This document shows, one piece after another, positions 27,508 to 36,321 of a stretch of DNA of 51,399 nt. Below the pieces are notes generated by a model. It saw nothing but the letters and a program-made list of their open reading frames with translations. It was not told the origin of the DNA and searched no databases. The stretch is from a virus, in the IMG/VR virus record IMGVR_UViG_3300031758_000117, positions 1 to 51,399 of that record. One strand, given 5' to 3'. Numbering within the stretch: position 1 is the first letter of the stretch; the number at the start of each line of letters is the position of its first letter. The position numbers and the translations under genes were made by a program.

Positions 27508-29564
27508 TATACAGTTTCTAATGTTGTACTAATTGATATTGGATCGGTTTCATCAATGGTTATGATGGTATCTTTTGATGTACTTATAATTCCTTTTTCA
27601 GACTCAATTGAGACTCTAATATCACCGTCAGGAGATTCAACATTTTTAATAAAAATATCTTTTACAGTAACAATACCAGAATCGTAATCAATTTCACCAG
27701 CATTTTCATTGACTACCTGTCTCTGAGATAGTGCATCATAATAAACTGTTCGCACTGTTCCAATACGGCCATCAATTACTGCTGATGCTGTACCACCAGA
27801 ACCACCACCTCCTGTTATGGTAACTATAGCACGTGTATAATCAATTCCACGATTTATCACTTCAATGCTTTGAATTTTGCCATTAACAATTGTCGCTGAA
27901 GCATTTGCACCAGCACCATCACCCTCAATTGTTATTCTTGGTTGTGAGATATAACCAGAACCAGGATTTGTTACTTGAATTGCTGTAATTCCAGAAAAAG
28001 ATTGTGGAATTTCATCAAATTGAACTTCTCTATCAACTCCCTGTGAATCTGCAACAGTGAATTTAGTTGAAGACAATTTATTATTAATTGTTCCTCTACG
28101 CAGAGGTGTATTAAATCTAATTGTATAAGGTGTAGATAAGTTCAAACTTGGAGTAAATCTTTTTTGTAAACGAACCGAAACGCTAGAACCGATAATAGAG
28201 TTTGTATCCACAGAATCAATAGTATCCTGAACTTTTGAAAGAATAAATTGTGACCCAAATTTATCAAGATTGGTTGTTTTATAAGCCAAAACCGAATTTC
28301 GTACTGCTGTAATTAATTGTTGTTCAGATAAAATAGTTTTATTTGGATCGTAAGTGACCAATGGTGAAACCAACAAGTATAAAAATTCTGGGTCACGAAT
28401 AACGGTTTGAATAGCAACGATTGCCTTTGGCTTAATTATTTCATCAATGATTCGTTGTTTTTCTGTATCTGAAATATAATAATTCTGTCTAGGTTTAAGA
28501 GAAATATAAACAACACCAAATTTGGGCGGAGATTCATCCTCACCACCCCAAACAGAAACCGAATCCACAGCAGGATAATTTTTTTGAATATAAGTTTCGT
28601 AGTCTTTAAATGTGACTAAACGATTTTGTGTCGTGAACTGCAAAGGTGCAGCAAACTTAATATTGTCTACAGATTCTCTTTCAGCACCTCCGGCAGCTTC
28701 ACTTACTGGATCAATTACAAAATCAGTTTGAGAATTTCCCAAAGAATCAGCAAGAAGGCCGGTCGCAACAAAATTATTTGCCTTGTTTGCGGCAGTGCCA
28801 TTGGTGATCAAGTAGGTAATACCAACCGAAGCGCCGTTAGGTAAACTTTTACCAATTACATCGTCGCCAAAATAAATGGCATATCTTTCACCTCGGTTTT
28901 CTTGTAAGTAAAACACTCTAGACACAGTAGTTGCATCTGTGGCGTCTGACGCCAGAGTATAGATTTCATAATCAGTATTTGAAACTGAATTGCGAACAGA
29001 AACAAACAAAGTAGATGTATCAATGTTTGTGTCTGGCAAAGAAAATATTTGCTTTGGATTTGTTGTTTGGTCGTAGATATAGTTATATGTCACCAACTGG
29101 CCTTCATATACTGGTAGATTTAAAAAGGCAAAATCTGTGTTTGATTTGGTTACTTTATTTTCTTCCAAAGTTACGAAGTTATAACTGATACCATCAATTT
29201 CATTTGATAAAAAAGAAAAGCCTTTTGGTATAGTCATTGTGCTATCATCAGTGTTATCTGTATTTACAGTGAAATTAATTGTAGCACGTGGTGATTTTCT
29301 TGAATATGGAACATATCCTAAAACTTTAGAATGTGAAATAACTGAATCACGTAGAAGAGCAGTATCCAAAAACGCTTCATTTGCTACCATATTCAAATAG
29401 TATGCATTATAGTGCGTATTGTACGCTAAGATGTCCAGTAAAACACTTAAACCAGAACCTTCAAAATCATAGTCGGTAAACTCAGACTGTCCTTTTAAAT
29501 AGGTCTTTAGATTCTGCTTAATTTGATCGAAGTCAAGTTCGGTAACTTGTAGTGGTTCAGCCAT
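27507..29564 (-). CDS. 6: baseplate wedge protein gp6
   Basis: A 685-aa protein, close to T4 gp6 (660 aa). The N terminus (YDFEGSGLSVLLDILAYNTH, then YLNMVANEAFLDTALLRDSV and SHSKVLGYVPYSRKSPRA) is the classic gp6/Baseplate_J-like signature. Residues about 531-600 contain an inserted beta module (NPGSGYISQPRITIEGDGAG, NRGIDYTRAIVTITGGGG). gp6 forms the inner ring of wedges around the hub and binds gp25, gp53 and gp7. Here gp25 lies one base upstream and gp7 overlaps the stop, matching the T4 25-6-7 neighbourhood. Confidence 0.88.
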   Translation of the reverse strand: MAEPLQVTELDFDQIKQNLKTYLKGQSEFTDYDFEGSGLSVLLDILAYNTHYNAYYLNMVANEAFLDTALLRDSVISHSKVLGYVPYSRKSPRATINFTVNTDNTDDSTMTIPKGFSFLSNEIDGISYNFVTLEENKVTKSNTDFAFLNLPVYEGQLVTYNYIYDQTTNPKQIFSLPDTNIDTSTLFVSVRNSVSNTDYEIYTLASDATDATTVSRVFYLQENRGERYAIYFGDDVIGKSLPNGASVGITYLITNGTAANKANNFVATGLLADSLGNSQTDFVIDPVSEAAGGAERESVDNIKFAAPLQFTTQNRLVTFKDYETYIQKNYPAVDSVSVWGGEDESPPKFGVVYISLKPRQNYYISDTEKQRIIDEIIKPKAIVAIQTVIRDPEFLYLLVSPLVTYDPNKTILSEQQLITAVRNSVLAYKTTNLDKFGSQFILSKVQDTIDSVDTNSIIGSSVSVRLQKRFTPSLNLSTPYTIRFNTPLRRGTINNKLSSTKFTVADSQGVDREVQFDEIPQSFSGITAIQVTNPGSGYISQPRITIEGDGAGANASATIVNGKIQSIEVINRGIDYTRAIVTITGGGGSGGTASAVIDGRIGTVRTVYYDALSQRQVVNENAGEIDYDSGIVTVKDIFIKNVESPDGDIRVSIESEKGIISTSKDTIITIDETDPISISTTLETV

Positions 29565-29565
29565 T

Positions 29566-29988
29566 TTATCTTATACGTTCTAAAAAGAAATTGATTGTAA
29601 TTGGGTTAGGCAAATTAACAATAAAAAAAGTCATTGAAACTCTATAACCATTTTCATCCGGTGCAGGTACAGCGACAATAGATTCAACTGAAACTCTAGG
29701 TTCATAGTTATTAATAACATCAAATAAACGTCTTTCTATTGAAGCACCAAAAACAGAATCAACTGGCTCAAACAATAAAGCACGAATTGCTGAACCTAAC
29801 TCTGGTTGAAAAGGTCTTTCATAAAAATTGGTTGAAACTAAGTTTTTTACAGAGTTAATAATCGCCTTTTCGTTTAGATGGCGACTTATATCCTTCTTGA
29901 CAGGATGTACTGTAAAGTTTAAATCCAAGTCTTTATAAGACCTTTCAACTTGAATTCTTGGTTCGTTGGATGTGATTGTGGTTGACAT
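29566..29988 (-). CDS. 25: baseplate wedge protein gp25
   Basis: A 140-aa protein of the GPW/gp25 family. It has the characteristic ERPFQPELGSAIRALLFEP segment and the EPR motif in NNYEPRVSV. gp25 sits at the sheath-baseplate interface and nucleates sheath assembly (T4 and type VI TssE knowledge). It lies between the PAAR gene and gp6 and is translated in tandem with gp6. An AATAAATA late promoter ends 4 nt upstream of the ATG, overlapping the PAAR stop codon; no clear SD is visible. Confidence 0.92.
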   Translation of the reverse strand: MSTTITSNEPRIQVERSYKDLDLNFTVHPVKKDISRHLNEKAIINSVKNLVSTNFYERPFQPELGSAIRALLFEPVDSVFGASIERRLFDVINNYEPRVSVESIVAVPAPDENGYRVSMTFFIVNLPNPITINFFLERIR

Positions 29989-29992
29989 CTTT

Positions 29993-30000
29993 TATTTATT
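29993..30000 (-). promoter_or_regulatory. late promoter AATAAATA with almost no leader
   Basis: AATAAATA on the minus strand ends 4 nt before the gp25 ATG and abuts the TGA of the PAAR gene. It matches the consensus; the spacing is unusually short. Confidence 0.45.
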
Positions 30001-30287
30001 CAACCTGCGAAAACGTTACCAGAACCAGCAGCTACGGAAGTGCAACCGGATATTGCATCTCCAACACGGCCGGCACCTCTACCGTTTACTTTTACAGTTG
30101 AAGAACCCGAAGATATAGAAGCAGAGTGTGCTGGACATGGTGAACCTGGTAATAAATGTACGGTGTTCACATCACCCTGTCTGGACCATGGTCTTCCATT
30201 CACGAAAACATTTCCCGAACCGGCCGCCCTTACCATTCCAGAGCAGTGAGCAACGTCAGCATCTCCAATTCTTGTTGCGGCAGGCAT
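30000..30287 (-). CDS. PAAR-repeat spike tip protein (gp5.4-like)
   Basis: A 95-aa protein. It has the PAAR pattern: PAATRIGD at the N terminus, GSGNVFVNGRPWSRQGD, GSPCPAHSASISSGSSTVKV and GRVGDAISGCTSV. PAAR proteins form a sharp cone, usually metal-bound by His/Cys, on the central spike of contractile tails; T4 gp5.4 is the phage example. Candidate metal ligands here are H14, C15 and the CPAH and GC residues. It is encoded two genes downstream of the gp5-like spike. An AGGAG SD precedes the ATG. Confidence 0.92.
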   Translation of the reverse strand: MPAATRIGDADVAHCSGMVRAAGSGNVFVNGRPWSRQGDVNTVHLLPGSPCPAHSASISSGSSTVKVNGRGAGRVGDAISGCTSVAAGSGNVFAG

Positions 30288-30295
30288 AGTTTCTC

Positions 30296-30772
30296 CTAAT
30301 TATAGTATGAACCAACAAAAGTGGTTATACCGTCTAAATTGTTTAAAATATCATGAGTTACTGTGAATTGACTTGTACTCAAATTTGTCTGTACTAAAAC
30401 TGTATAGGTTCTTGTAAATAATCTTCTTTGATCTTGACTCAGTTCATAAAAATCTTTATTTGGTGGTAAATTTGATATGCCTTTAGCCACCTTGGGTGAT
30501 TCTATTAAATTACTGCTGCCTCTTTCAATATAAGTCAGATAATCTTCAAATGGGTCTTTATATGTTCCAATTATAGAAACCGAATTTGTTGCGGAAGTAA
30601 TGCTAACGCCTGGCTCAGATATATCTATTGTTGCAGTCACAGATTGTATGATTTCTCCCATATCTCCACTAGCAGTTATTAAAGCATTCACACTTCTGGC
30701 TGATCTGGTTGTCTGTTGTATTTCTGAAGTGGGAATTGTTCCAGCAGGAGAAATAGTTATGCTAACTGCCAT
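30296..30772 (-). CDS. unknown baseplate-cluster protein
   Basis: A 158-aa protein that I do not recognise. It has an N-terminal beta-rich half (ITISPAGTIPTSEIQQTTRS, VSITSATNSVSIIGTYKDPF) and a C-terminal segment LPPNKDFYELSQDQRRLF followed by a beta tail. It is encoded between the spike/small protein pair and the PAAR tip and overlaps the upstream 67-aa gene by 11 bp. A structural role in the baseplate hub is likely from location only. Confidence 0.5.
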   Translation of the reverse strand: MAVSITISPAGTIPTSEIQQTTRSARSVNALITASGDMGEIIQSVTATIDISEPGVSITSATNSVSIIGTYKDPFEDYLTYIERGSSNLIESPKVAKGISNLPPNKDFYELSQDQRRLFTRTYTVLVQTNLSTSQFTVTHDILNNLDGITTFVGSYYN

Positions 30773-30965
30773 TCGTTTCTCTTCTTAGCAATTCCTTCAA
30801 TCTGTCATTCCAAGTGTCCATTTCCTCATGTTGTTCGTGAGTGTGTGGTGCATCAGGTATTTCAGGCAAAAACTTAATTACATTATCAAATTTTTCTGGT
30901 ATATCTTCATACCTCGTATATGTTTTCAATTCACCATTTACAAGAATTACAAATTCGTGTGCCAT
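30762..30965 (-). CDS. small conserved protein, unknown
   Basis: A 67-aa acidic protein: MAHEFVILVNGELKTYTRYE, DIPEKFDNVIKFLPEIPDAP, then HTHEQHEEMDTWNDRLKELL. I recall similar small proteins beside the spike gene in other marine T4-like phages, without known function. It starts one base after the spike gene stop and overlaps the next gene, so it is embedded in the hub operon. The His/Glu-rich stretch could bind metal; this is speculative. Confidence 0.6.
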   Translation of the reverse strand: MAHEFVILVNGELKTYTRYEDIPEKFDNVIKFLPEIPDAPHTHEQHEEMDTWNDRLKELLRRETNGS

Positions 30966-30966
30966 G

Positions 30967-31998
30967 TTAGTTCAGATCAATTCTAGGTGCCTTGAATGTC
31001 ATATTACCACCTGATGTTATTTTACATGTACCGCCAATGTCTGCTTGAAAATTTCCACTTACCTTTAAAGTTGCGTTTTTATTTACTGTTGCCGACAAGT
31101 TTTCACCAATAGTTGCTGTAACATTCTTGTCCACTTTAATCGTAGCATTCTGTTTCACATAAACCTCAGCGTCACCTTGCACGGTCACAAAACATTTACC
31201 CATGATATAAACACGGTCATTACCCATCACAATTTCATAATTGTCTTTTGTAATCTTTTCTACTTTATCACCGTTAGGAAACCATTCTTGAAATGAACCG
31301 TTGCGGTGTGCAAGTTGAATACGTTCTTTACCAACAGTATCATCAAACTCCACAATATGACCCGATTCCGTTTCAGTCACATTGTTGTATGGATATTTTG
31401 CAGCATACTGTGTTGTTGGTTCTGTCCAAGTGCTAGTAGCAGTTGGCACAGATTTTACTACATTATCTTTACGTTCTTGTATAAACGTCTTTGACATGTT
31501 TTCATCATTACGAGCCAGTCGTGACGTTGTTGGCTCATCTAATATTCTCGGATAGGATTCAGCAGCAGATTTTTCTGTAATCTTGATACCGCTTCCATCT
31601 GTGCTATAAGTTTTTGACGCTGGTGTTCTTGGTGAACTTTGTAATTCAGAAGAACTTCTTGCGTCATTAAATCCGTTTTGACGATTGGCTGCTGCAAGAG
31701 GTATGCCAGGAAGAACACCTAGAATCACAGGCTGCTGTGCATTCTCACCATCAAAGAAAAATCCAAAGACCATATCACCTTCACGTGGTGGGTATGTGTC
31801 TCTTGTATTCACAGGTAAAGAGGATTGCGCCCAAGGTAAGTTGTCTGTTGGTAACAGAGATTTATTATCTGTATGCCAACCAACACAACGAACTTTGCAA
31901 CGACCTAATTTTAATGGGTCACTAATTTTTTCAACAACACCAACCCACCAAATAAAACCATTTTTACCAGCGAAATCTTTATTTTCAGTAACTTCCAT
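30967..31998 (-). CDS. 5: baseplate central spike, gp5-like without lysozyme
   Basis: A 343-aa protein. Residues about 14-100 are the OB-fold domain of gp5/VgrG spikes (GFIWWVGVVEKISDPLKLGR, REGDMVFGFFFDGENAQQPV). A low-complexity linker follows. Residues about 246-343 are the repeating beta-helix needle (V-x-x-x-x-V-x-x pattern in VQGDAEVYVKQNATIKVDKN). T4 gp5 (575 aa) has a lysozyme domain between these parts; here it is absent. The start overlaps the hub gene by 14 bp. The PAAR protein two genes down would cap the needle. Confidence 0.85.
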   Translation of the reverse strand: MEVTENKDFAGKNGFIWWVGVVEKISDPLKLGRCKVRCVGWHTDNKSLLPTDNLPWAQSSLPVNTRDTYPPREGDMVFGFFFDGENAQQPVILGVLPGIPLAAANRQNGFNDARSSSELQSSPRTPASKTYSTDGSGIKITEKSAAESYPRILDEPTTSRLARNDENMSKTFIQERKDNVVKSVPTATSTWTEPTTQYAAKYPYNNVTETESGHIVEFDDTVGKERIQLAHRNGSFQEWFPNGDKVEKITKDNYEIVMGNDRVYIMGKCFVTVQGDAEVYVKQNATIKVDKNVTATIGENLSATVNKNATLKVSGNFQADIGGTCKITSGGNMTFKAPRIDLN

Positions 31999-33334
31999 AG
32001 GTTTCTATCGCCTTGTTTTGCTCTGGTACACCTTGTGGCACAAAGTCTGTTTCGTTTGATGTAGTTGCAAGTTCCAAAACAGTTTCGTGCATGTCATATT
32101 TAATAACATGTCTTGCTGCAATAATTAAGTATTTTCCACTCAATGAACGATCTTCGTTTTCTGAACCAGTTTCCTTTTTTGAAAAGTCTGGCACACGCAC
32201 ATTCAAATTGAAACCTGAAGTCAATTGAAAATTACCAGGCATAACAAGTTTAATTCTTTTGTTCATCAGATTGGCAAAAATTGCCTTGCGGGCAAAAATA
32301 AAATCTTCTGTTGTCTCAACTTTGGATATTGATGTTGGGTCGTATTTCTTGACATAAGCACTATTCTTTATATTCGCACCAAAAATGCTCAACACTTTTT
32401 TTGAATCATAGGCTTCCGTTGCTTTTTCACCACCACGATTTCTTGATTGTGAAAAGTTAGCAGTGTCATTACCATGATCCATAGCATTATAATGATCTTC
32501 AAATCCTATGCGTTTGTTTTGTATTGTTCTAGTAATTGGATCAAAACCAATAAATGTACCAGCAGCAACACCTTCTCTGGTAGTTTTGATTTTATCAGAT
32601 TGATTCACAACTTCAAAATGTCTAGGACTCAACAAATCTTGATTTGGTTTTGTCTCTTCTAAGTTTTTTGCTGGAAACTTAATCTTAAACAGATAGTCGG
32701 AAGAAAGCAGATACGACAATGAAACAAAATTGAATCCTAAATTGTTCTCAAAGAAAACATAGTTAGGCGACTTTTTCTGGTCAATAGAACGCTTGGCACA
32801 CCACTCTAATGCATCAAGAGGTTTAAGATTAGGTATTACTAAATCACGTATGCCTGTTGTATCTTGAAAAACACCCCTCAATTTTTGTTCGGGTACCTTT
32901 AGATAACTGTTCATTATTTTTTTAACAACATCACTATATGTCGTTTTATAAGACTGGTTTATTTTTTGTTGCTCAGAAAAAATAAACTCATCAGAAACAA
33001 ACTCCAATGTATATGTTTCGGCATTTTGTTTTAGTGTAGCCCTGTTGCTTTGGCGATATATTCTAAATGCTTTTTGTAATCTAAAAGTTTCAGAGTCGGT
33101 GTCTTTACCAATATTCACAAGTAAAACTTCAGAACCATCAAACAAAAGTTTTGAAGACAGACCTATTGAATCAATAATAACTACCGCACCCGTCATCACA
33201 GGAGATAATAGAGAATCAAATATATTTAATTCCTGAAATAACTTAGAAATGTCTAACTTACCAGTTTTGGTTACAATGGCAAGTTCATTAAGGCTGAACT
33301 TTGACGGCGTTTCTGGAAGATTAACTGTTGACAT
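31985..33334 (-). CDS. baseplate hub protein, gp27-like
   Basis: A 449-aa protein. The N terminus (KTGKLDISKLFQELNIFDSL, then LSPVMTGAVVIIDSIGL) and the C-terminal strand pattern (SGKYLIIAARHVIKYDMHET, VLELATTS) fit the hub fold shared by T4 gp27, phage gpD and VgrG N termini. gp27 trimers join the tail tube to the gp5 spike, which is encoded next, with a 14-bp overlap. Length is near T4 gp27 (391 aa). Sequence similarity to T4 itself is too low to judge by eye, so the symbol is left blank. Confidence 0.7.
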   Translation of the reverse strand: MSTVNLPETPSKFSLNELAIVTKTGKLDISKLFQELNIFDSLLSPVMTGAVVIIDSIGLSSKLLFDGSEVLLVNIGKDTDSETFRLQKAFRIYRQSNRATLKQNAETYTLEFVSDEFIFSEQQKINQSYKTTYSDVVKKIMNSYLKVPEQKLRGVFQDTTGIRDLVIPNLKPLDALEWCAKRSIDQKKSPNYVFFENNLGFNFVSLSYLLSSDYLFKIKFPAKNLEETKPNQDLLSPRHFEVVNQSDKIKTTREGVAAGTFIGFDPITRTIQNKRIGFEDHYNAMDHGNDTANFSQSRNRGGEKATEAYDSKKVLSIFGANIKNSAYVKKYDPTSISKVETTEDFIFARKAIFANLMNKRIKLVMPGNFQLTSGFNLNVRVPDFSKKETGSENEDRSLSGKYLIIAARHVIKYDMHETVLELATTSNETDFVPQGVPEQNKAIETYGSY

Positions 33335-33336
33335 TT

Positions 33337-33999
33337 TTATTCTTTAGAATTAATCACTCGTTTAAATTCATCAAGTAAACCCGACTGTGAGACAATTTCT
33401 GACCTTAGTAAACGAATTCTTCTTTTTGATTCATTCAAGTTTACCTCATAATCATAATAAGTTTCTGTCTCCTTGCTCACCGTTTCTACTATAACTGTAC
33501 CGCTTTGAAGTGTTTTTGTGGAGTTTGATATAACAACATTAGCATATGTGTTTGCATCAAGTTCTATTTTTTCTTTGATTGTATTCTTCGTGGCGTTATT
33601 GGTAACTCTTGTGACTACTTTGTAGTAAGACTTTGTATTAGACTGTGACCAAGCAAGACCTGTTTGTGGTGTAACATTAGCAGAACCATTCGCTGTATAT
33701 TTGTCGTTAATGTATTTAATAATCGTTCTTTGATCAAGCGGCCAATCATACTGTGGGTCAATAATGTCATTGAATAATAGAACTACCCAGTGTCTTTCAG
33801 GTGAACCATAATATTTGTTCGCAATTGTTTCTGGTGTATCACCATCTTGAATATCATAGGGATAGTAAATATTTGAGTTTTCTTTTAATGTACTCTCAAA
33901 ACCAAATCGTGCAATGATGTTTGTTATGGAATCAGCCGAAGTTGATTTGTTTGATAAAGAATATAAAGTCTTTGGGAAAAAATTGAAATATTTTGCCAT
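33337..33999 (-). CDS. 53: baseplate wedge protein gp53
   Basis: A 220-aa protein. Residues about 44-85 hold the gp53 signature with a LysM-like turn: YYPYDIQDGDTPETIANKYY, then GSPERHWVVLLFNDIIDPQY. T4 gp53 (196 aa) has the parallel stretch ending 'YWVLLMCNDNYDPYYGW'. gp53 locks wedges together around the hub. It lies between gp48 and the hub gene. A Ser/Thr-rich middle and a charged C-terminal helix (NESKRRIRLLRSEIV) follow. Confidence 0.82.
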   Translation of the reverse strand: MAKYFNFFPKTLYSLSNKSTSADSITNIIARFGFESTLKENSNIYYPYDIQDGDTPETIANKYYGSPERHWVVLLFNDIIDPQYDWPLDQRTIIKYINDKYTANGSANVTPQTGLAWSQSNTKSYYKVVTRVTNNATKNTIKEKIELDANTYANVVISNSTKTLQSGTVIVETVSKETETYYDYEVNLNESKRRIRLLRSEIVSQSGLLDEFKRVINSKE

Positions 34000-34002
34000 A
34001 AG

Positions 34003-35265
34003 TTATTTTTTCCCTCCGAACATTGTTGAAGAAAGATTCTGTAATTTATCTCCAACTGATTGAGAGCCTTTATATCCACCGTTGCCACGAATCATACTTG
34101 CCTTAGTGAGTATGACTGTTTCTTTGAATTCAAGTGTCAATTGAATTGCAGTCGGCATACCTGTACGACCTAAACGGGGATCATTCTCACCAAACATCTC
34201 ATATGCTGACCAGCCATTAGGTGCATAGTTGACAGAGATATTTGTCAGAACACAACGGCCAATGCCAGGTAAGTTTGGATTAGGGCGACCACCGTAATAA
34301 AAAGAAAGTTCAAACTCCGAAGGGGGTATCAAAAGTAAACCACCAGAGCCACCATCAATTTCTGGTGCTTGATGAAATCTCAAACGTTCCAAAATGTTCT
34401 GAACTTCCAATGCTTCTCTTTCATCACGTGGGTAAAACATAAATTCAAAAGTAAACTGTCTAAAGGCAGGTGAAGAGTAAAGCATTTCAAGCATTGGGTT
34501 ATTGACACCACCGAGTGTTAGAAACGCCGCTGCTTTTGCAGAATTTTGACCAATGCCTGGAATTTTACCACCACCCGTGCCAGCAATTTCAAATGCTTTT
34601 TGTATAGCAGCAGTGGCAGCGGGACCTTTGATTCCTTTTTCAGCAGCAGATTTTATATCTAAACCTTTGCTCATGTCTTCCAATACAGACTTACCCGCTA
34701 CTGCTATTTTACCGCCAAGTTCATCACCAAGTGCTGCTTCAGAATATGACTGTGCAAAAGTGTATTGCAAAGTGTCTGGCATGTAGAGAACAACAGTCTC
34801 GTCAGTTTGCTCTGTTGTTTGAATTAATGATTGATTCTCAATATTTTTTACACTGTCAATATAAGAGTTTTGATCAACGTCAACTGCTGCTTTTTGTTTT
34901 ATTGGTCCACCAAAATTAGTTGCAATGTTTTTACCGAATAAAGTTTTACCGCTTGTAAAGTTGTTTATAGCATTGTCAATTGCACCATTAATTTTTGAAG
35001 CGAATGATGTGCTTTGTATTCCAGGAGTTGCTTGTGAAATTTCACCAATTCGGTTGACATTATTTTGTTCAACTCCTAGTCCTTTGTATTGAGTATTTTT
35101 TTGTCTCAGAATATTGATAATCATGTAGTGGGCTTTATCATAATTACCGATATCTAATGGATATCTAAAAGTGTTTGATGTGCTGCCAGCAAATAAAGCG
35201 GCCAGCGGACCTCTTCTATTATCTTCTTTTGCTATGGTAATGTCTGATAGACCGAAAAATGCCAT
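34003..35265 (-). CDS. 48: baseplate tail tube cap gp48
   Basis: A 420-aa protein. The C-terminal half (FTFEFMFYPRDEREALEVQN, ILERLRFHQAPE, then GIGRCVLTNISVNYAPNGWS and PTAIQLTLEFKE) has the tube-protein fold pattern I recognise in gp48 of T4-like phages. The middle is Ala/Gly-rich and may be membrane-active or flexible. In T4, gp48 caps the baseplate and starts the tail tube together with gp54. It heads the minus-strand baseplate operon, with a CATAAATA late promoter 28 nt upstream, and is divergent from the gp4 gene. Confidence 0.8.
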   Translation of the reverse strand: MAFFGLSDITIAKEDNRRGPLAALFAGSTSNTFRYPLDIGNYDKAHYMIINILRQKNTQYKGLGVEQNNVNRIGEISQATPGIQSTSFASKINGAIDNAINNFTSGKTLFGKNIATNFGGPIKQKAAVDVDQNSYIDSVKNIENQSLIQTTEQTDETVVLYMPDTLQYTFAQSYSEAALGDELGGKIAVAGKSVLEDMSKGLDIKSAAEKGIKGPAATAAIQKAFEIAGTGGGKIPGIGQNSAKAAAFLTLGGVNNPMLEMLYSSPAFRQFTFEFMFYPRDEREALEVQNILERLRFHQAPEIDGGSGGLLLIPPSEFELSFYYGGRPNPNLPGIGRCVLTNISVNYAPNGWSAYEMFGENDPRLGRTGMPTAIQLTLEFKETVILTKASMIRGNGGYKGSQSVGDKLQNLSSTMFGGKK

Positions 35266-35292
35266 GGGAGTTCCTATTCGTTGACTAGATAG

Positions 35293-35300
35293 TATTTATG
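35293..35300 (-). promoter_or_regulatory. late promoter CATAAATA for gp48 operon
   Basis: CATAAATA on the minus strand, 28 nt upstream of gp48. It overlaps the start codon of the divergent gp4 gene (35298-35300), so the two transcripts share this region. Confidence 0.65.
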
Positions 35301-35732
35301 TCAAATAAAGGGAGATTTAAACCGAAAAACCCGCAAAAGTACAAGGGTGATGCAAACAACATCATCTACAGGTCTACGTGGGAGATAAAGGTAATGAATT
35401 ATTTAGATGAGAATCCGAACGTCATTTGGTGGGGTTCGGAAGAACTGCCTATACCCTATTATAGTCCAGTAGACAGAAAAAAGCACCGTTACTTTCCAGA
35501 CTTCATCGCCAAGATGCGTAAAGCAGACGGCACAGTTATGACCTACGTCATAGAAGTCAAACCAGAGAAGCAAACCCAACCACCAACGCAAAAACGCAAG
35601 ACTAAGACCTATCTCCAAGAAGCAATCACATATGAAATAAACAAGGCCAAGTGGTTTGCTGCCGAAGAGTTCTGCAAAGACCATGGCTGGCAGTTTCAGA
35701 TTTTGACTGAAAAGCACTTAGGTATCAGATAA
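35298..35732 (+). CDS. 4: head completion protein gp4 (TnsA/PD-(D/E)XK fold)
   Basis: A 144-aa protein. It opens MSNKGRFKPKNPQKYKGDAN and matches T4 gp4 in length (150 aa) and layout. The nuclease-like residues are visible: E29 in YRSTWE, D68 in HRYFPDF, and E86-x-K88 in VIEVKP, the TnsA-type PD-(D/E)XK core. gp4 (gp50/65) is needed to finish T4 heads before tail joining. The ATG is at a divergent junction with no SD upstream and no NATAAATA on this strand. It begins the only plus-strand cluster of the window. Confidence 0.82.
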   Translation: MSNKGRFKPKNPQKYKGDANNIIYRSTWEIKVMNYLDENPNVIWWGSEELPIPYYSPVDRKKHRYFPDFIAKMRKADGTVMTYVIEVKPEKQTQPPTQKRKTKTYLQEAITYEINKAKWFAAEEFCKDHGWQFQILTEKHLGIR

Positions 35733-35735
35733 ATA
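35728..35735 (+). promoter_or_regulatory. candidate late promoter GATAAATA (plus strand)
   Basis: GATAAATA on the plus strand overlaps the gp4 stop and ends 4 nt before the ATG at 35740. It is the same short-leader layout as at gp8 and gp25. Confidence 0.4.
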
Positions 35736-35739
35736 TAAG

Positions 35740-36321
35740 ATGGCGAAACGACTCATTGATAGAATTAAGGAATCCCTTGCTAAATCGGGATATGCTCCAC
35801 GTTCACGTGAAGCACGTGCGTGGCTAAGGTCCAAAGTTCCAGCACTCAGACCTACCAAAGGTCAATTGATGAGTGACCGTGAACGATTTAAAAATCAGTC
35901 TATCATCGGTCGTATGTATTTTTATTATTATGATCCAAAGACGAAAGATTCGTTGCCATATTACGACAGGTTCCCATTGGTTATTCCAATAGAACGATAT
36001 CCAGACGGCTTTTTAGGGTTGAATCTACATTACATTCACCCAAAGCGACGAATCATTCTTCTCGACAAGTTAAGCACAATCTTAACGGATCATCGTTATG
36101 ATGAAAGTACAAGGTTTAGAATTAGTTATGATTTTTTAAGACGAGCATCTAAAATTTATGAAGCCACACCATGTATCAAACGATACTTGTCTGGTCATGT
36201 GCAATCTCGTTTTCTGGAAATAACAGCAGATGAGTGGGATATCGCCGTGATGTTACCAGTGGAATCATTTGCAAAAGCAAGCGCCAGCAAAGTCTGGTCA
36301 GACTCAGAGGATAAATTTTAA
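35740..36321 (+). CDS. conserved T4-like phage protein, unknown
   Basis: A 193-aa basic protein. Key segments are REARAWLRSKVPALRP, GRMYFYYYDPKTKDSLPYYD, RFPLVIPIERYPDGFLGLNL, then RYLSGHVQSRFLEITADEWD near the C terminus. I recognise this from many T4-like and jumbo phages, always beside gp4 or gp54-like genes, without assigned function. T4 has gene 53 at this position, but gp53 is found elsewhere here and does not resemble this protein. A head/tail joining or baseplate role is likely. The stop overlaps the next start (TAATG). Confidence 0.65.
   Translation: MAKRLIDRIKESLAKSGYAPRSREARAWLRSKVPALRPTKGQLMSDRERFKNQSIIGRMYFYYYDPKTKDSLPYYDRFPLVIPIERYPDGFLGLNLHYIHPKRRIILLDKLSTILTDHRYDESTRFRISYDFLRRASKIYEATPCIKRYLSGHVQSRFLEITADEWDIAVMLPVESFAKASASKVWSDSEDKF

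Noticed and set aside
35298-35732. Homing or restriction endonuclease
   Set aside because: The PD-(D/E)XK core is real, but length, flanks and neighbours fit T4 gp4 head completion protein.
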